From Opitutia bacterium UBA953 (lineage in GTDB: Bacteria > Verrucomicrobiota > Verrucomicrobiia > Opitutales > UBA953), in assembly GCA_002293125.1 (NCBI GenBank), contig DBCR01000074.1, positions 1-53,605 of the forward strand: a stretch of DNA of 53,605 nt, written 5' to 3'. The notes under the pieces are model-generated. The model did no database searches. It saw only the letters and a program-made list of their open reading frames with translations, and had not been told where the DNA came from. The translations under genes were made by a program, and so were the position numbers. Shown here in pieces: positions 16,627 through 26,850 of the stretch (position 1 is the stretch's first letter; every line of letters starts with the position of its first letter).

Positions 16627-19344
16627 ATGACATCCAGGACCTGGTTCTGGAAGATCGCGGTTTCGCTCGTCGCCCTGGCTGTCGCCTGGTTCGAGTTCCA
16701 CCCGATCGCTCCAATCCCTCTCGACCAATTCGTGCCCACGCAGGTCATCGCGCAGAAGCCCGAATTCGATAAGCTCCACGCCGAGGCCCTCGAGCGTGTG
16801 AAGTACAACAAGGACGCCGCCGTCGCGGCCGACAAGAAGTCGGTCTCCTACTTCCAGGCGCTCCGTGACATCGGCGAAGGCCGCGGTCGTGCCGCCCCCG
16901 TCGACTTCCGTCCGTTCTTCTTCACCGAAGACCAGATCGTCCGCGAGCCCGATCAGACCAAGCGCAACGGCATCGTCCTGAAGCAGCTTCTGGTTTCCTC
17001 CCAAGGCCGCCTCAAGCTCGGCCTCGACCTGCAGGGTGGGGTGTCCTTCACGCTGAAGGTCGACCCGACCGGTGCCGAGTCCGGCGAGAAGGGCGTGGGC
17101 GATAAGTCCAACGTTTCCCCCGCTGACATGGTCAATCAGGCCATCCAGGTCATGGAACAGCGCGTCAATCAGTTCGGCGTCGCCGAGCCGGTGATCCGCC
17201 CCGTAGGCACTCTCTCGCTCGAGGTCCAACTCCCGGGTGAAGACGCCGCTAATAACCCCGATGTCATCGACGCGCTGAAGAAGCCCGCGAAGCTCGAGTT
17301 CCGTCAGGTGCACCGCACCGAACGTCCCGCTGAGACCGACCGAGAGCGTTCGCTTCGTTCGATGCCCGTGGACCCGATGCTCGGCGCCGCTTCCGCGATC
17401 TCGACCTACGAGGTGCTCACGCTCCGCGACGTCGATAGCCGCACCGGCGAGATCACCATCAACCGTTACTACGTCCGCAAGTCCGCCGACGCCACCGGTA
17501 AGATCATCAAGTCCGCCTCCGGCCGCTCCGACGACGGCATCTCCTTCTACGTGGACATGAAGTTCACCGACGAGGGCTCCAAGAAGTTCGGGGATCTCAC
17601 CGCCAAGATCGCCGAAGGCAACTCTCGCTCCGTCGGCCAGCTCGCCATCGTCCTCGACGGCAAGCTCCAGTCTGCTCCGACCGTGCGCGAAGCCATCCGT
17701 AGCACCGGCGCGACCATTACCGGTTCGTTCTCCCGCGAAGAGGCCATCGAGCTCGCTAACGTGCTCAACAATCCCCTCGAGTTCCCGCTCATCACGCAGG
17801 ACGTGACCTCCGTCGGCCCTTCGCTCGCGAAGGACGCCCAAGGCAAGTCCGTGGTGGCCTCCCTCGTCGCCGTCGGGCTCGTCGTCTTCTTCATGGTCGG
17901 GTTCTACGTCTGGGGCGGCTTCATCGCCATCTTGGGCATGATCCTCAACCTGGTGATGATCCTTGGCGCCTTGGCCTACTTCGGTGCCACCATCACGCTG
18001 CCTGGCGTGGCCGCGCTCGTGCTCACGCTCGGTATGGCCGTCGATGCCAACATCCTCATCTTTGAGCGTGTCCGTGAAGAGGCCGCCTTAGGCAAGGACC
18101 GATCCGTCGCCCTGCGTGAGGGTTACGCCCGCGCGACTTGGACGATCATCGACGCCAATCTGACGACGTTGCTGACCGCCCTCATCCTCGTGTTCATGGG
18201 CTCCGGACCCATCCGTGGCTTCGGCATCACCCTCACCATCGGTATCTTCACCACGGTGTTCACGTCCCTCGTGACCTGCCGTGGTCTGCAGGAACTGGCG
18301 ATTTCCCGTGGCGTCTTGACGCGCGTGTTCGGCCTGCCGGTCCTCAAGCCGACGCTCGATATCCCGTTCCTTAACTTCGCTCGCATCGGCTTCATCGCCT
18401 CTTGGGTCATCATCGCCCTCGGCCTCGGCGAGCTCGCCTACAAGGGCAAGGAAGCCTTCGGTAAGGATTTCCGCGGAGGCGAATCCGCCCTCGTGGCCAT
18501 CGCCCCGGGTGCCAAGGTCGACACGGGAAAGATTGCCGCGCTCGCGACCTCCATCGGCCTGGCCGATACCACCGTCACCGTGCAGACCCCGGTGGGCGGC
18601 GGCGAACCGATCCTCCGCATCGAGACCGAACTCACCAAGGACAAATCCAAGGGAGAGTTCGCCAACGTCGCGGCCATCGTCGGAGCCATCAAGGCCCAGC
18701 AGCCCGAGATCCTCAAGGATCGCGCGGCCTCGGCCGACAAGCTCATGCTCTCCAAGGAGGCCATCGGCGGTTCCGTCAGTTCGGAGCTCCGCTCCAACGC
18801 CATCTGGTCCGTCGTCCTGGCCCTTCTGGGCATCGGCATCTACGTCTCCCTTCGCTTCGAAACCGGTTTCGGCGTGGCGGCGATGGTGGCTACGCTCCAC
18901 GACGTGCTGATGACGATCGCGCTCTTCGTCTTCTTCGGCGGGCAGTTCAACGCGACCCTCATCGCGGCGATCCTGCTCATCATCGGCTACTCGATCAACG
19001 ACACGATCGTCATCTTCGACCGTATCCGCGAGGAGTTGCAGTCGAATCCCGGACGTTCGCTCCGCGATATCATCCACTTCGCCATCAACCGCACGCTTGC
19101 CCGTACGATCCTGACCTCCTCGACGGTCCTCCTCTGCGCCATCGCCCTCTGGGCCTTCGGCGCTGGCGACGTCCGCCTCTACGGCGAGATCTTCATCTAC
19201 GGCGTGCTCACCGGAACCTTCTCCTCCATCTTCATCGCAAGCCCCATCTTCTACTGGTGGCATAAGGGTGAACGTAAGGGCGTCGATGCCGCGGAACTCC
19301 CGCGCACCTACTCCTGGGAGGCTGGCTCCGAAAAGGACGCCTAA
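16627..19344 (+). CDS. secDF: Fused protein translocase SecD-SecF
   Basis: A single 905-aa polypeptide carrying SecD (about 1-590) then SecF (about 600-905), an RND-type membrane protein that uses the proton gradient to pull exported proteins across the inner membrane. Visible SecD marks are TM1 (9-25), KLGLDLQGGVSFTLKVD, the periplasmic domain with EQRVNQFGVAEP and LPGEDA, and the TM4 region GMAVDANILIFERVREE. The SecF half has RGGESALVAI (the FxGG-like element), GYSINDTIVIFDRIREE and a second six-helix bundle. It lies between yajC and recJ with short gaps, so it is one operon. Confidence 0.95.
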   Translation: MTSRTWFWKIAVSLVALAVAWFEFHPIAPIPLDQFVPTQVIAQKPEFDKLHAEALERVKYNKDAAVAADKKSVSYFQALRDIGEGRGRAAPVDFRPFFFTEDQIVREPDQTKRNGIVLKQLLVSSQGRLKLGLDLQGGVSFTLKVDPTGAESGEKGVGDKSNVSPADMVNQAIQVMEQRVNQFGVAEPVIRPVGTLSLEVQLPGEDAANNPDVIDALKKPAKLEFRQVHRTERPAETDRERSLRSMPVDPMLGAASAISTYEVLTLRDVDSRTGEITINRYYVRKSADATGKIIKSASGRSDDGISFYVDMKFTDEGSKKFGDLTAKIAEGNSRSVGQLAIVLDGKLQSAPTVREAIRSTGATITGSFSREEAIELANVLNNPLEFPLITQDVTSVGPSLAKDAQGKSVVASLVAVGLVVFFMVGFYVWGGFIAILGMILNLVMILGALAYFGATITLPGVAALVLTLGMAVDANILIFERVREEAALGKDRSVALREGYARATWTIIDANLTTLLTALILVFMGSGPIRGFGITLTIGIFTTVFTSLVTCRGLQELAISRGVLTRVFGLPVLKPTLDIPFLNFARIGFIASWVIIALGLGELAYKGKEAFGKDFRGGESALVAIAPGAKVDTGKIAALATSIGLADTTVTVQTPVGGGEPILRIETELTKDKSKGEFANVAAIVGAIKAQQPEILKDRAASADKLMLSKEAIGGSVSSELRSNAIWSVVLALLGIGIYVSLRFETGFGVAAMVATLHDVLMTIALFVFFGGQFNATLIAAILLIIGYSINDTIVIFDRIREELQSNPGRSLRDIIHFAINRTLARTILTSSTVLLCAIALWAFGAGDVRLYGEIFIYGVLTGTFSSIFIASPIFYWWHKGERKGVDAAELPRTYSWEAGSEKDA

Positions 19345-19358
19345 GGGTCACCCCGCAC

Positions 19359-21071
19359 ATGGCCGCCTGGTCTCACCGGGCCGCGGACGCCGGGCTTGCC
19401 CGACGCATCGCGGCTGCGCTGGGGGTTTCCGAACCCTTAGCCGCTGTTCTCTCCCGTTCCTTTACGGAAGAGGCCGAGGCGGAGCGTCATCTCCGTCCCC
19501 AGCTCGCCCACGTCTCCGACCCTTTCGCGGTCGGTGGCTTGCGCGAAGCCGCCGAACGTCTCGTGCTCGCCGCCGCCAAGGGTGAACGTATCGCCATCCT
19601 GGGCGACTACGACGTCGATGGTGTCTCGAGCACCGCGATGCTCGTCCACTTCCTCCGCCGTCTCGGTGCCCAGCCGGAATACTTCGTCCCCCGCCGCCTG
19701 GAGGAGGGCTACGGCCTTTCGATGGCCGCGCTCGAGCGCGTCCTGGCCGAAGCCAAGCCGCAGCTCTTCGTCGCCCTCGATTGCGGTACGAACTCTAAAC
19801 CGGAGGTCGATCGACTGCGCGCCGAAGGGGTCGACGTCATCGTGGTCGACCACCACGTGGCCAAGGAATCTCGCGTCACCTGCACGCTGGTCAATCCGCG
19901 CGTCAATGACGCCGCCGACGCCCCCTGGCAGACGCTTTGCACCGCCGGGCTGGTCTTCAAACTCGTCCACGGTGTGCTGAAGGTGCTCCGCCTCGCCGGC
20001 GACGAACGCGGCACGAACATCGCCGTAAAGGATTACCTCGATCTCGCCGCCCTCGGCACGATCGCCGACCTGGTACCTCTGCGTTCGGAGAATCGTATCC
20101 TCGCCGCCCATGGCCTCAAGGCCCTCGGCGAAGCCCGTCGCCAAGGCGTCCGTGCGCTCATCGCAGTCAGCGGCATGGAGCCGGGCGGGACGCTGACCTC
20201 GGTCGACGTCTCTTACCGCATCGGCCCGAGGATCAACGCCAGCGGCCGTCTCGCGGACGCCTCGTTGCCACTGCGTCTGCTACTTTCTGATAATGTGGAT
20301 GATTGCCTGCGTGACGCCGCGCAGCTCGACGCCATCAATCGCGAACGTCAGGAAATTGACAAGAAGGTCACCGAAGAAGCCATGGCCCAGGCCAAGGCGA
20401 TGGGTGACCTCGCCGGCTACGTCCTCCACGGCGACTGGCATCCTGGAGTCGTCGGCATCGCTGCGGGCAAGATCTGCCGTGCGCTCGACCGCCCAGTCAT
20501 CGTGCTCGGCAAGGAAGGGGAGAGCGCCAAGGGCTCTGGCCGTAGCGTCCCCGGTACCAATCTCGTCGAGGCTCTCGGTGCCTGTGCCGACCTCCTGAAG
20601 ACTTATGGCGGCCATCCGATGGCTGTCGGCGTTTCGCTTAATGTCAGCGACGTTGAGGCCTTCCGGGCGCGCTTCTCCGCCGTCGTCGAAGCTCAGAAGC
20701 TCCTCGGTGTCGTCCATGCGGACGGACGCGATATCGATATCGCCCACTGGATCAGACCATCCGAAGTCACCGATCAATTGCTCGACGACCTCGATCTCCT
20801 GCAGCCCTTCGGCGAGGGTAACAGCGAGCCGGTCTTCGGCTTCAAGGGTTTCGTCTTCGACCGTCCGCCCACGCCCTTCGGCGAAGGCAATTTCCGTCAC
20901 CAGCTGCCGCTCAGTGGTGGGCGCCGCCTCAACTTCGTCGCCTGGCGCATGGCCGATCGCATGCCGGAACCCGGCAAGGCGATCGAGATGGCCGTCAAAC
21001 TGCAGTGGAACCGCTGGCAGGGCCGGCGCATCCCGCAGGCCGAGATCCTCGACTGGCGCTACACCTCCTAG
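19359..21071 (+). CDS. recJ: Single-stranded-DNA-specific exonuclease RecJ
   Basis: 5'-3' ssDNA exonuclease of the DHH phosphoesterase family, used in recombination and mismatch repair. The 570-aa protein shows motif I ILGDYDVDGVSSTAML (about 79-94), motif III VVDHHVAKES, the DHHA1 region with GPRINASGRL (about 289-298) and the C-terminal GGHPMAVG and OB-fold part. Length matches E. coli RecJ (577 aa). It starts 14 bp after secDF. Its stop codon directly abuts the stop of the converging gene at 21072, with no room for a terminator between them. Confidence 0.95.
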   Translation: MAAWSHRAADAGLARRIAAALGVSEPLAAVLSRSFTEEAEAERHLRPQLAHVSDPFAVGGLREAAERLVLAAAKGERIAILGDYDVDGVSSTAMLVHFLRRLGAQPEYFVPRRLEEGYGLSMAALERVLAEAKPQLFVALDCGTNSKPEVDRLRAEGVDVIVVDHHVAKESRVTCTLVNPRVNDAADAPWQTLCTAGLVFKLVHGVLKVLRLAGDERGTNIAVKDYLDLAALGTIADLVPLRSENRILAAHGLKALGEARRQGVRALIAVSGMEPGGTLTSVDVSYRIGPRINASGRLADASLPLRLLLSDNVDDCLRDAAQLDAINRERQEIDKKVTEEAMAQAKAMGDLAGYVLHGDWHPGVVGIAAGKICRALDRPVIVLGKEGESAKGSGRSVPGTNLVEALGACADLLKTYGGHPMAVGVSLNVSDVEAFRARFSAVVEAQKLLGVVHADGRDIDIAHWIRPSEVTDQLLDDLDLLQPFGEGNSEPVFGFKGFVFDRPPTPFGEGNFRHQLPLSGGRRLNFVAWRMADRMPEPGKAIEMAVKLQWNRWQGRRIPQAEILDWRYTS

Positions 21072-22079
21072 TCACTTCGTCGCGGCGGCTGCCGCCGGAC
21101 GTCGGTCCTCGATGGTCTTGCTGCGGATCGCGTACGGTTCATCAGGAATCGGCAGCAGGAAGACGAGTGAACGCACGTTAGGTTGCTGTAACGAACGATA
21201 GCCATGACCGAGCACGTAGCCGTCGTCACCCTTCGTGTGCACCTCCGCCACGGTGTATTGATGGTCCGCCCCGGGATTCTTCACGACGGTACGCGCGTTT
21301 GCCCGCAGCGTGACCTTGCGTTCGGGGTAACGTAACTCGAGGTCCTTGCCGGTGAGGTTGATGAACTGGAAAGAACCGTAAGGGAAGATTCCCTCGGCGT
21401 CGTCCATGGCCAGAATCTGGTGACCGTTGCCACCGGAAGAAAAAAGGAGCAGGTAATTACCATCTTTCTGGAATGTATATTCAGCGGTGGGCGTGGAGGT
21501 TGGCTTGGGCGCCTTTCCGCCCTTTTTCGGGGCATCCTTAGGCGGCTCTTGGGGCGCGGATTCCAGCCTCAGGATAAGCAGATTGGCTTCTTCGGTCTCC
21601 TTGGAGGCCGCAGCGAGAATGGCGGAGAGCTCCTTGAGTCTTTCGTTGAGGGCTTCGATTTGAGCCTGATCCCCGGTGGACGGCTTACGGATACTCTCTG
21701 TAATCTGAAAGTTGAGGGTATCAAGCAGGCGGGTGATCTGGGCGAACTCGTCCGACGCCTGCAAGGCGACCGCCTGCGCACGGCGCAGACGCTGGATGGC
21801 GGCCGTCATGTCGGGTGTGAGCGGCCGAGGCTTCAAGGTTTCCTCGTCGATCGTGATGAAACGAAGCGTGTGCGGACCTTTATAGTTAATCTCTGGGGTT
21901 AAGGCGTTGTTCGGGATACTGAGCCGACGCAACGTGTCGCCCTCAAGGTAGCTAGCAGCCGGGATTGCGTCGTCGAAAGCGAGGGCCCGGAAGCGGATGC
22001 TCACCCCGGGCTTGTCGGTAGTCTGGGCGAAAAGAGACGTCGCGAGGAGCGGCAGCAGGAGGGCGGTACGGGCGATCAT
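21072..22079 (-). CDS. Secreted partner protein, second cassette copy (unknown family)
   Basis: No named family. The 335-aa protein has a cleavable signal peptide (1-18, ending LFA) and a predicted coiled-coil stretch (about 90-180, rich in Ala/Leu/Glu with LNERLKELSAILAAASKETEE). A proline/lysine-rich linker follows (about 192-215), then a beta-rich C-terminal domain with ILAMDDAEGIFPYGS. It is homologous to the 272-aa protein at 26032-26850: both share IPxxxLxxEIxYxGP near residue 55-70 and the DAxGxFPxGS element. The coiled coil is absent from the other copy. Its ATG overlaps the stop of the giant protein gene upstream (ATGA), so the pair is translationally coupled and probably acts together in the envelope. 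Confidence 0.75.
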   Translation of the reverse strand: MIARTALLLPLLATSLFAQTTDKPGVSIRFRALAFDDAIPAASYLEGDTLRRLSIPNNALTPEINYKGPHTLRFITIDEETLKPRPLTPDMTAAIQRLRRAQAVALQASDEFAQITRLLDTLNFQITESIRKPSTGDQAQIEALNERLKELSAILAAASKETEEANLLILRLESAPQEPPKDAPKKGGKAPKPTSTPTAEYTFQKDGNYLLLFSSGGNGHQILAMDDAEGIFPYGSFQFINLTGKDLELRYPERKVTLRANARTVVKNPGADHQYTVAEVHTKGDDGYVLGHGYRSLQQPNVRSLVFLLPIPDEPYAIRSKTIEDRRPAAAAATK

Positions 22080-25000
22080 AGGTCCTTCTGCGTGAGCGTA
22101 CGGGTGGAGAGAATGACGAAGCGCCGGCCTAGCGTGCGATTGATCTGGTTGAGCAAGGGGTTGTGCTGTTGTCCGTTGGTCAGTTTGGCCACCTCGGTTT
22201 CGGGTGGCTGGCTCGGGTCACAGAATTCCGGGATACGCTGCACGACGGCTTCGATCCAGCAGCCGGCCAGGGTTCGGGACGGATCGAGCGGGTCCGTTGC
22301 GTCACCGTAGCAACGGATGACGAAGGTGTCGGAGCGCGTACTCAGGGATGAGCCGACGGCTTCGAGGATGTCGGATTGCATCAGCGACGTCGGCGCCGCC
22401 CGGAGCGAGTGGCCTTTTTTGCTGTTTGTGCGCGGGTCGGTGGCGACGACGTTGTCTGGCTTGAATACGTAGGGAATCAGGCCCGGGCCAGAATTGGCGG
22501 CGCTTACTGTGAGCTTCGACGCATCGTACGCGGGCGCCGCGATCAGGGGTGAACTACGGTTGGAGAGATTGGCCCCGTCGACGTCGGCCCGCAGGATGGC
22601 GTTCTGGAGGCAACCCTGCCAAGCGACTTGGTTGGGGTAGGCTCCGCAGTTGAAGCGATTGACGAACTGGGCCAGGCCAATGTAGGGCAGGGGGACTTCG
22701 ACGCCACGGTTTTTGATCACGTAGTGGACGTTGAGGCCATTCTTGATGCCGTATGGGTAGCGATGGTTTTGCCGGATGCGCATCCGTGTCTCGTCGACGA
22801 TCGACTTGGCCAGCAGTTTGATCTGCGCGTCGTCCAAGGTCGCCAGGCCGGTCCATGCCTTCTTGTCGTTGAAGGCAGTCTTATAGTTATAGTCCACGGG
22901 GTCGGCTCGGGCGGCTCGCGGGAAACGGGCGTTCTTGTCGGCGCCAGGCAGTAGCTCGGTGGCCGCGCCCATCACGTTGCGCTTCGCGGTGGCCAGGAGG
23001 GCCGCCCAGGCGTCCACCGAAGTACTGTTCACGTTGAAAGTACCGTCAGTTAGGAGAGTCCCGGCGATGCGACGATGGTCGCCGAGCATGGCGCGGACGG
23101 TGACCGGGTCTCGCGTCGGGAAGAGACGGGTGCGTGGATTAGCAAGCCGTCCGGTGCCGGCGGCGAATTCATCGAGCACGGTGCTTAAGGTCTTGGATTC
23201 CGTGACGACCACCGCCCGGCTGATGACCGGTGCGGCGCCCGAAAGGAAGAAGCGGTCGTAGAGCGCTGAATTGGCCATCCAAGACTGATCATGGTTGCTG
23301 ACGCCGCACTTGGAGTCATTGAAATAGGTGGCGCTGTTGTAGGTGGTCAGCGGCGAGAAACTATTGCCGATCTGGAAAAGAGGCTCTTGGTCGCGCATGC
23401 CAAAATTTGCATGCGTGTACTGGGCGAGAGAGAGGGGCGCCGAGAGTGGCACGCTCGTATAAACCGCCGAGGTCACGCCGCCGAGACCGGAGGTCACGCT
23501 GAGGCCGCCGAAGGCGCGGGCGCCATCGCTGGCCGGCGTCTCGATGACCTCGTTCCAGTTGTTGGCTGGACGGAGCACCATTTTGTAGCTCGGCGAAGTG
23601 AAGGCGTAGCCGTCTCGCATAGGTAACGAGGCCGTTTTGGAGCTGGACATGCCGTTGGCATCGCCGCGGGTCACTGCCGCCATCGGGTTTGAATGCGAGA
23701 ATACGGGAAAGGGTAGCGCGTCTTTCGGCCAGCGGAGTCCGTAGTCAAAGATGCCGAGGATTTTAGGTTCCGAGAAGGCGTCAGGCACGTCGAGTCCGGT
23801 GCCGCCTACGGTCAAGGTCACGGCCTCACCGCTGCGGCTGAGATCCGTGGCCATGAGGGTATTCAGTTCGCTGCAGGTGTTGTAGGCTGAGCTGAGACTG
23901 TTGTTATTCTGGCTCGTCAGGCGGTCTCCTGGCCAGGAGCTCAGCAGCACCCGTGCCTCGAAGACGCCGCTGTTCTGGAGGCTGACGGTGATAGCCTCCC
24001 CGCCGATTCCATTCATCACGGTCAGCGGGTTGCCAGTCGCGTCAGTGCAGTTCATCCAGAAACCACCGCGCGTATCCAGTCCCTTTTCAGCAGTCAGGGG
24101 GACGACTGGTACACTCGCCGAGACCGGGTGCCGCATGAAACGACGCGTGCTCGGGAATCCCGGCGGAGGGCCTTCCGCGGCGTAGGAAAAGACCCTTAGA
24201 TCGCCGGGTTGCAACACGGTGTCGACACCGAGGTAAGCTCGGAAGCTTTCGACCGAGTTGACGGACGTGTCAGCACCAGCGGCAAGTTCGCCGATGCTCC
24301 GGGTCCAGGTGTCGGTGTTCTTCTGGAACTTCAGTTGCAGCGTCTCCCAGTTACGGAAGGAAAGGCGCAGCGCGGAATTCTCCGAGGAGGATTTATCACG
24401 GGTGAGCCGTAGGCTGACGTTGTAAGGATTATGCAGCACGATCACCGGCGAAACGGTCAGTCGGAGGAGGCCACCGCCTTCCTGGAGGCCCCAGACGAGC
24501 ATCTGTCGGCAGACGTAAGGGGAGACCGCCACCTTGGTCGGCTTGGGCGGGGGAAGTCCGTTGATGGTAGTGGCGTTGAGGAAATCGCCGGTCGAGTCGG
24601 CACGGTTATAGAAACGCCCGTAATGGGTGCGATCTCCGTAGGCCGAGGCGGCGAGGGCGGCCGTGTTAGGGAAATGCGCGCGGGCGTTGAGTTCCGGCGC
24701 CACCGGATTGAACCAATTGATTTCTTTATACAGTCGGTGGTAGCTGCGGAGGGATTCCCAGGTCGGGCCGCGCGTTGTGCCGCTGTTCGAGAAGGAATAG
24801 AGCGGGGCAATGTTGCGGGTGGCGCCGTCATGCCTGACGATGACCTTGGCGTCGGCATAGGCACTCCGCATACTCGTTCCGTTGGGGTGGAAGGTGTAGG
24901 TGACGCCGGAGAGCTGGGCGCCGGCAGAATCCTTGGGGGCGGAGCCTTCGCCAAACTCGGACAACTTCCACTCGGTGTCCGTCTTCTCGAACGCCAACGA

Positions 25001-25933
25001 GAGGTCGACTTTGAGACCGCCCCAGAGGGAGTCGCAGTTCACGCCGCGCGACCATAGGGTGGCTTCGGTGAACAGGCGCTTGGCGCGGGTCGGCGGGGAG
25101 GTTTCCGCGAGTCCGAGTCCAGTGTTCGTCAGGAAGGGAATTTCGCGCATCTGGGTGATGCGCGGGTCGATCCCGCTGAGGGGCATGTTCTCAAGTCCGG
25201 CTAGGATGCCGGTCCCCGAGCGTGCGGTGCCGCGCAAGGCTTCCTGCTGCAGCTGCGGCGTCGTGATGCCGATGGCCGGAGTCAGTCGCGGGTCGGTGAG
25301 ATTGATGCGTGCTTTGACCCCTTCGTCGCCGATCCAGTAGCAGTAAGAGCCATTCGCATCGCTGTCGGGCAGGGCGATGCGGGGCAGGGCGATGCGGCCG
25401 TCCGGTTTCCCTGGGCTGGTGGCCGTGGCGAGTTCGGCGGCGCTCGCGCAGGTGTTTCCTACCAAAGGTACGAGCAGGTTGGCCGGGATGGTGAAGTCGT
25501 TCTGCCAAGGGACCCATTGGTCGATATAGAAGTCCGCCTGGCCGAAGAGGTTCGCCGATTGCGTGCCAGGCAGCTGGTCGTGTCGTCCGCTAATCAGCCA
25601 GGAGGGTGGCTGGAGTTGCTGGTCGCTGCGCCAGACGCCGGTCCAGAGCGGATTGCGGATCGTGTTCCAGGTCCAGCCCGGCTGCGTGGTGTTGGCCAGG
25701 ATATCGGCCCGCGCGGTCATGCGCCGGTCGGGGCCCGCTTCCTGCTGGAGGTGTGCGAGGGCGAGGCGGAGCGAGACGGCCGCGTTGAGTTTCGCCCGCT
25801 GGAAGTTCTGGTGCTGCGCCGAGAGGCGCGACTCGATGGTCACGAACGAGGCCACCGTGATGACGGTCATCAGCACGACGGACATCACCACGAGCGACAG
25901 CACGAGGCTGAAGCCGGGGCGCCGTGGCAGCAT
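22076..25933 (-). CDS. Giant pseudopilin-like secreted protein, second cassette copy
   Basis: A 1285-aa protein resembling the large verrucomicrobial 'Verru_Chthon cassette protein A' type (TIGR02600, from memory). Its N-terminus is RRPG followed by F-S-L-V-L and a hydrophobic helix (8-31), like a type IV pilin or GspK leader but with Leu instead of Glu at mature position 5. Next comes RLALAHLQQEAGPDRRMTARADI (56-78), then a long, mostly beta-rich body with repeated RYYYR-free, Asn/Thr/Ser-rich sequence. The C-terminus keeps SDILEAVGSSLSTRSDTF, RCYGDA, VQRIPEF and LGRRFVILSTR. ATG at 25933 is preferred to an in-frame GTG at 25954 because it starts at the leader. It follows the first cassette copy by 98 bp. 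Confidence 0.82.
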   Translation of the reverse strand: MLPRRPGFSLVLSLVVMSVVLMTVITVASFVTIESRLSAQHQNFQRAKLNAAVSLRLALAHLQQEAGPDRRMTARADILANTTQPGWTWNTIRNPLWTGVWRSDQQLQPPSWLISGRHDQLPGTQSANLFGQADFYIDQWVPWQNDFTIPANLLVPLVGNTCASAAELATATSPGKPDGRIALPRIALPDSDANGSYCYWIGDEGVKARINLTDPRLTPAIGITTPQLQQEALRGTARSGTGILAGLENMPLSGIDPRITQMREIPFLTNTGLGLAETSPPTRAKRLFTEATLWSRGVNCDSLWGGLKVDLSLAFEKTDTEWKLSEFGEGSAPKDSAGAQLSGVTYTFHPNGTSMRSAYADAKVIVRHDGATRNIAPLYSFSNSGTTRGPTWESLRSYHRLYKEINWFNPVAPELNARAHFPNTAALAASAYGDRTHYGRFYNRADSTGDFLNATTINGLPPPKPTKVAVSPYVCRQMLVWGLQEGGGLLRLTVSPVIVLHNPYNVSLRLTRDKSSSENSALRLSFRNWETLQLKFQKNTDTWTRSIGELAAGADTSVNSVESFRAYLGVDTVLQPGDLRVFSYAAEGPPPGFPSTRRFMRHPVSASVPVVPLTAEKGLDTRGGFWMNCTDATGNPLTVMNGIGGEAITVSLQNSGVFEARVLLSSWPGDRLTSQNNNSLSSAYNTCSELNTLMATDLSRSGEAVTLTVGGTGLDVPDAFSEPKILGIFDYGLRWPKDALPFPVFSHSNPMAAVTRGDANGMSSSKTASLPMRDGYAFTSPSYKMVLRPANNWNEVIETPASDGARAFGGLSVTSGLGGVTSAVYTSVPLSAPLSLAQYTHANFGMRDQEPLFQIGNSFSPLTTYNSATYFNDSKCGVSNHDQSWMANSALYDRFFLSGAAPVISRAVVVTESKTLSTVLDEFAAGTGRLANPRTRLFPTRDPVTVRAMLGDHRRIAGTLLTDGTFNVNSTSVDAWAALLATAKRNVMGAATELLPGADKNARFPRAARADPVDYNYKTAFNDKKAWTGLATLDDAQIKLLAKSIVDETRMRIRQNHRYPYGIKNGLNVHYVIKNRGVEVPLPYIGLAQFVNRFNCGAYPNQVAWQGCLQNAILRADVDGANLSNRSSPLIAAPAYDASKLTVSAANSGPGLIPYVFKPDNVVATDPRTNSKKGHSLRAAPTSLMQSDILEAVGSSLSTRSDTFVIRCYGDATDPLDPSRTLAGCWIEAVVQRIPEFCDPSQPPETEVAKLTNGQQHNPLLNQINRTLGRRFVILSTRTLTQKDL

Positions 25934-26031
25934 GATTACCCTAGGCACATCCACCCACGTAGGATGAAGGGCGTGGCAACGCCTTCAAGGAGGGAAAGCC
26001 TTGCCGTCCCCTGGTTCGGCGCGGTGGCCGA

Positions 26032-26850
26032 CTATTTTCCGTCCGGGGGGGCTTTTAGGCTGACGCCCGGTGTCTTCCTGGGCCCGGGTGGGCGATCGAC
26101 GATGTCGCGGACCGCCACACGCCCGGAGGCTCCCAGGGGGAGCAATAGGTAGAGTTTGCGTATGCTTTCGAGGTGGAAGACGCGCCCGGAAAAGAGCGGG
26201 CGTTGGGATTCACCTTCTCCCGAGAGCACCTGGAGATCGTAGTACTCGGTTTCCTTGGCTCCTGGGCGAAAAACCTTGGAGCCTCCTGGTGGCACCACCT
26301 GCGGCCCGGCGGGGGTCTTGACGATCAACGGGAAAGCGCAGAAGTTAAGGTAACGATTACTCCCTGGGGGAAATGAGCCAGGGGCGTCCGATATGGCGAG
26401 GATGCCGTTGTCTTTGCCGGGGGTTACGAGGAGAATCAGGTGTAATATTCCTTGTTTGGTCGGCAGGTCGATCCAGGCGACGGGCGGCCTGCCTTCGATG
26501 GGCTTGAAGGCTAGGACCTGATCGCGGCCTTTGACGCCGCGAGTGGGCGACTTCGGGGCGGACTTTTCGTCATCATCCTTCGGGGGAGCCTCGCCTGGGC
26601 TGACGCTGGTCGTGAGAGCGATCAGCTGCAGGCGGGCGGGTCCCCGGTAGGTCACCTCCGCGGAAAACATATCGGTCGGAATGACGAGCCCCTCGGCTTT
26701 TTTACCGTTCATGAAGCCAAGACCGACTAACGGCGTTGTCGTGGAAATGAGGCGAAGCCTGGCCTCGACTAAATCCTCCGTTTGCGCGGCCGCGGTCGCG
26801 ACCAACAACAGCAGTCCGCACGCGCCGAGGGCGGAGGCGTTAGATCTCAT
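26032..26850 (-). CDS. Secreted partner protein, first cassette copy (unknown family)
   Basis: No named family. This 272-aa protein has a signal peptide (about 1-22, ending AAA before QTE) and two beta-rich parts separated by a charged, low-complexity linker (about 88-110, PPKDDDEKSAPKSP). It shares with the 335-aa protein at 21072-22079 the motif IPTDMFSAEVTYRGP (about 57-71) and ILAISDAPGSFPPGS (about 150-164), so the two are paralogs. The start codon lies 11 bp inside the end of the giant gene upstream, implying translational coupling. No transmembrane segment other than the signal is seen, so it should be periplasmic or surface located. Confidence 0.75.
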   Translation of the reverse strand: MRSNASALGACGLLLLVATAAAQTEDLVEARLRLISTTTPLVGLGFMNGKKAEGLVIPTDMFSAEVTYRGPARLQLIALTTSVSPGEAPPKDDDEKSAPKSPTRGVKGRDQVLAFKPIEGRPPVAWIDLPTKQGILHLILLVTPGKDNGILAISDAPGSFPPGSNRYLNFCAFPLIVKTPAGPQVVPPGGSKVFRPGAKETEYYDLQVLSGEGESQRPLFSGRVFHLESIRKLYLLLPLGASGRVAVRDIVDRPPGPRKTPGVSLKAPPDGK

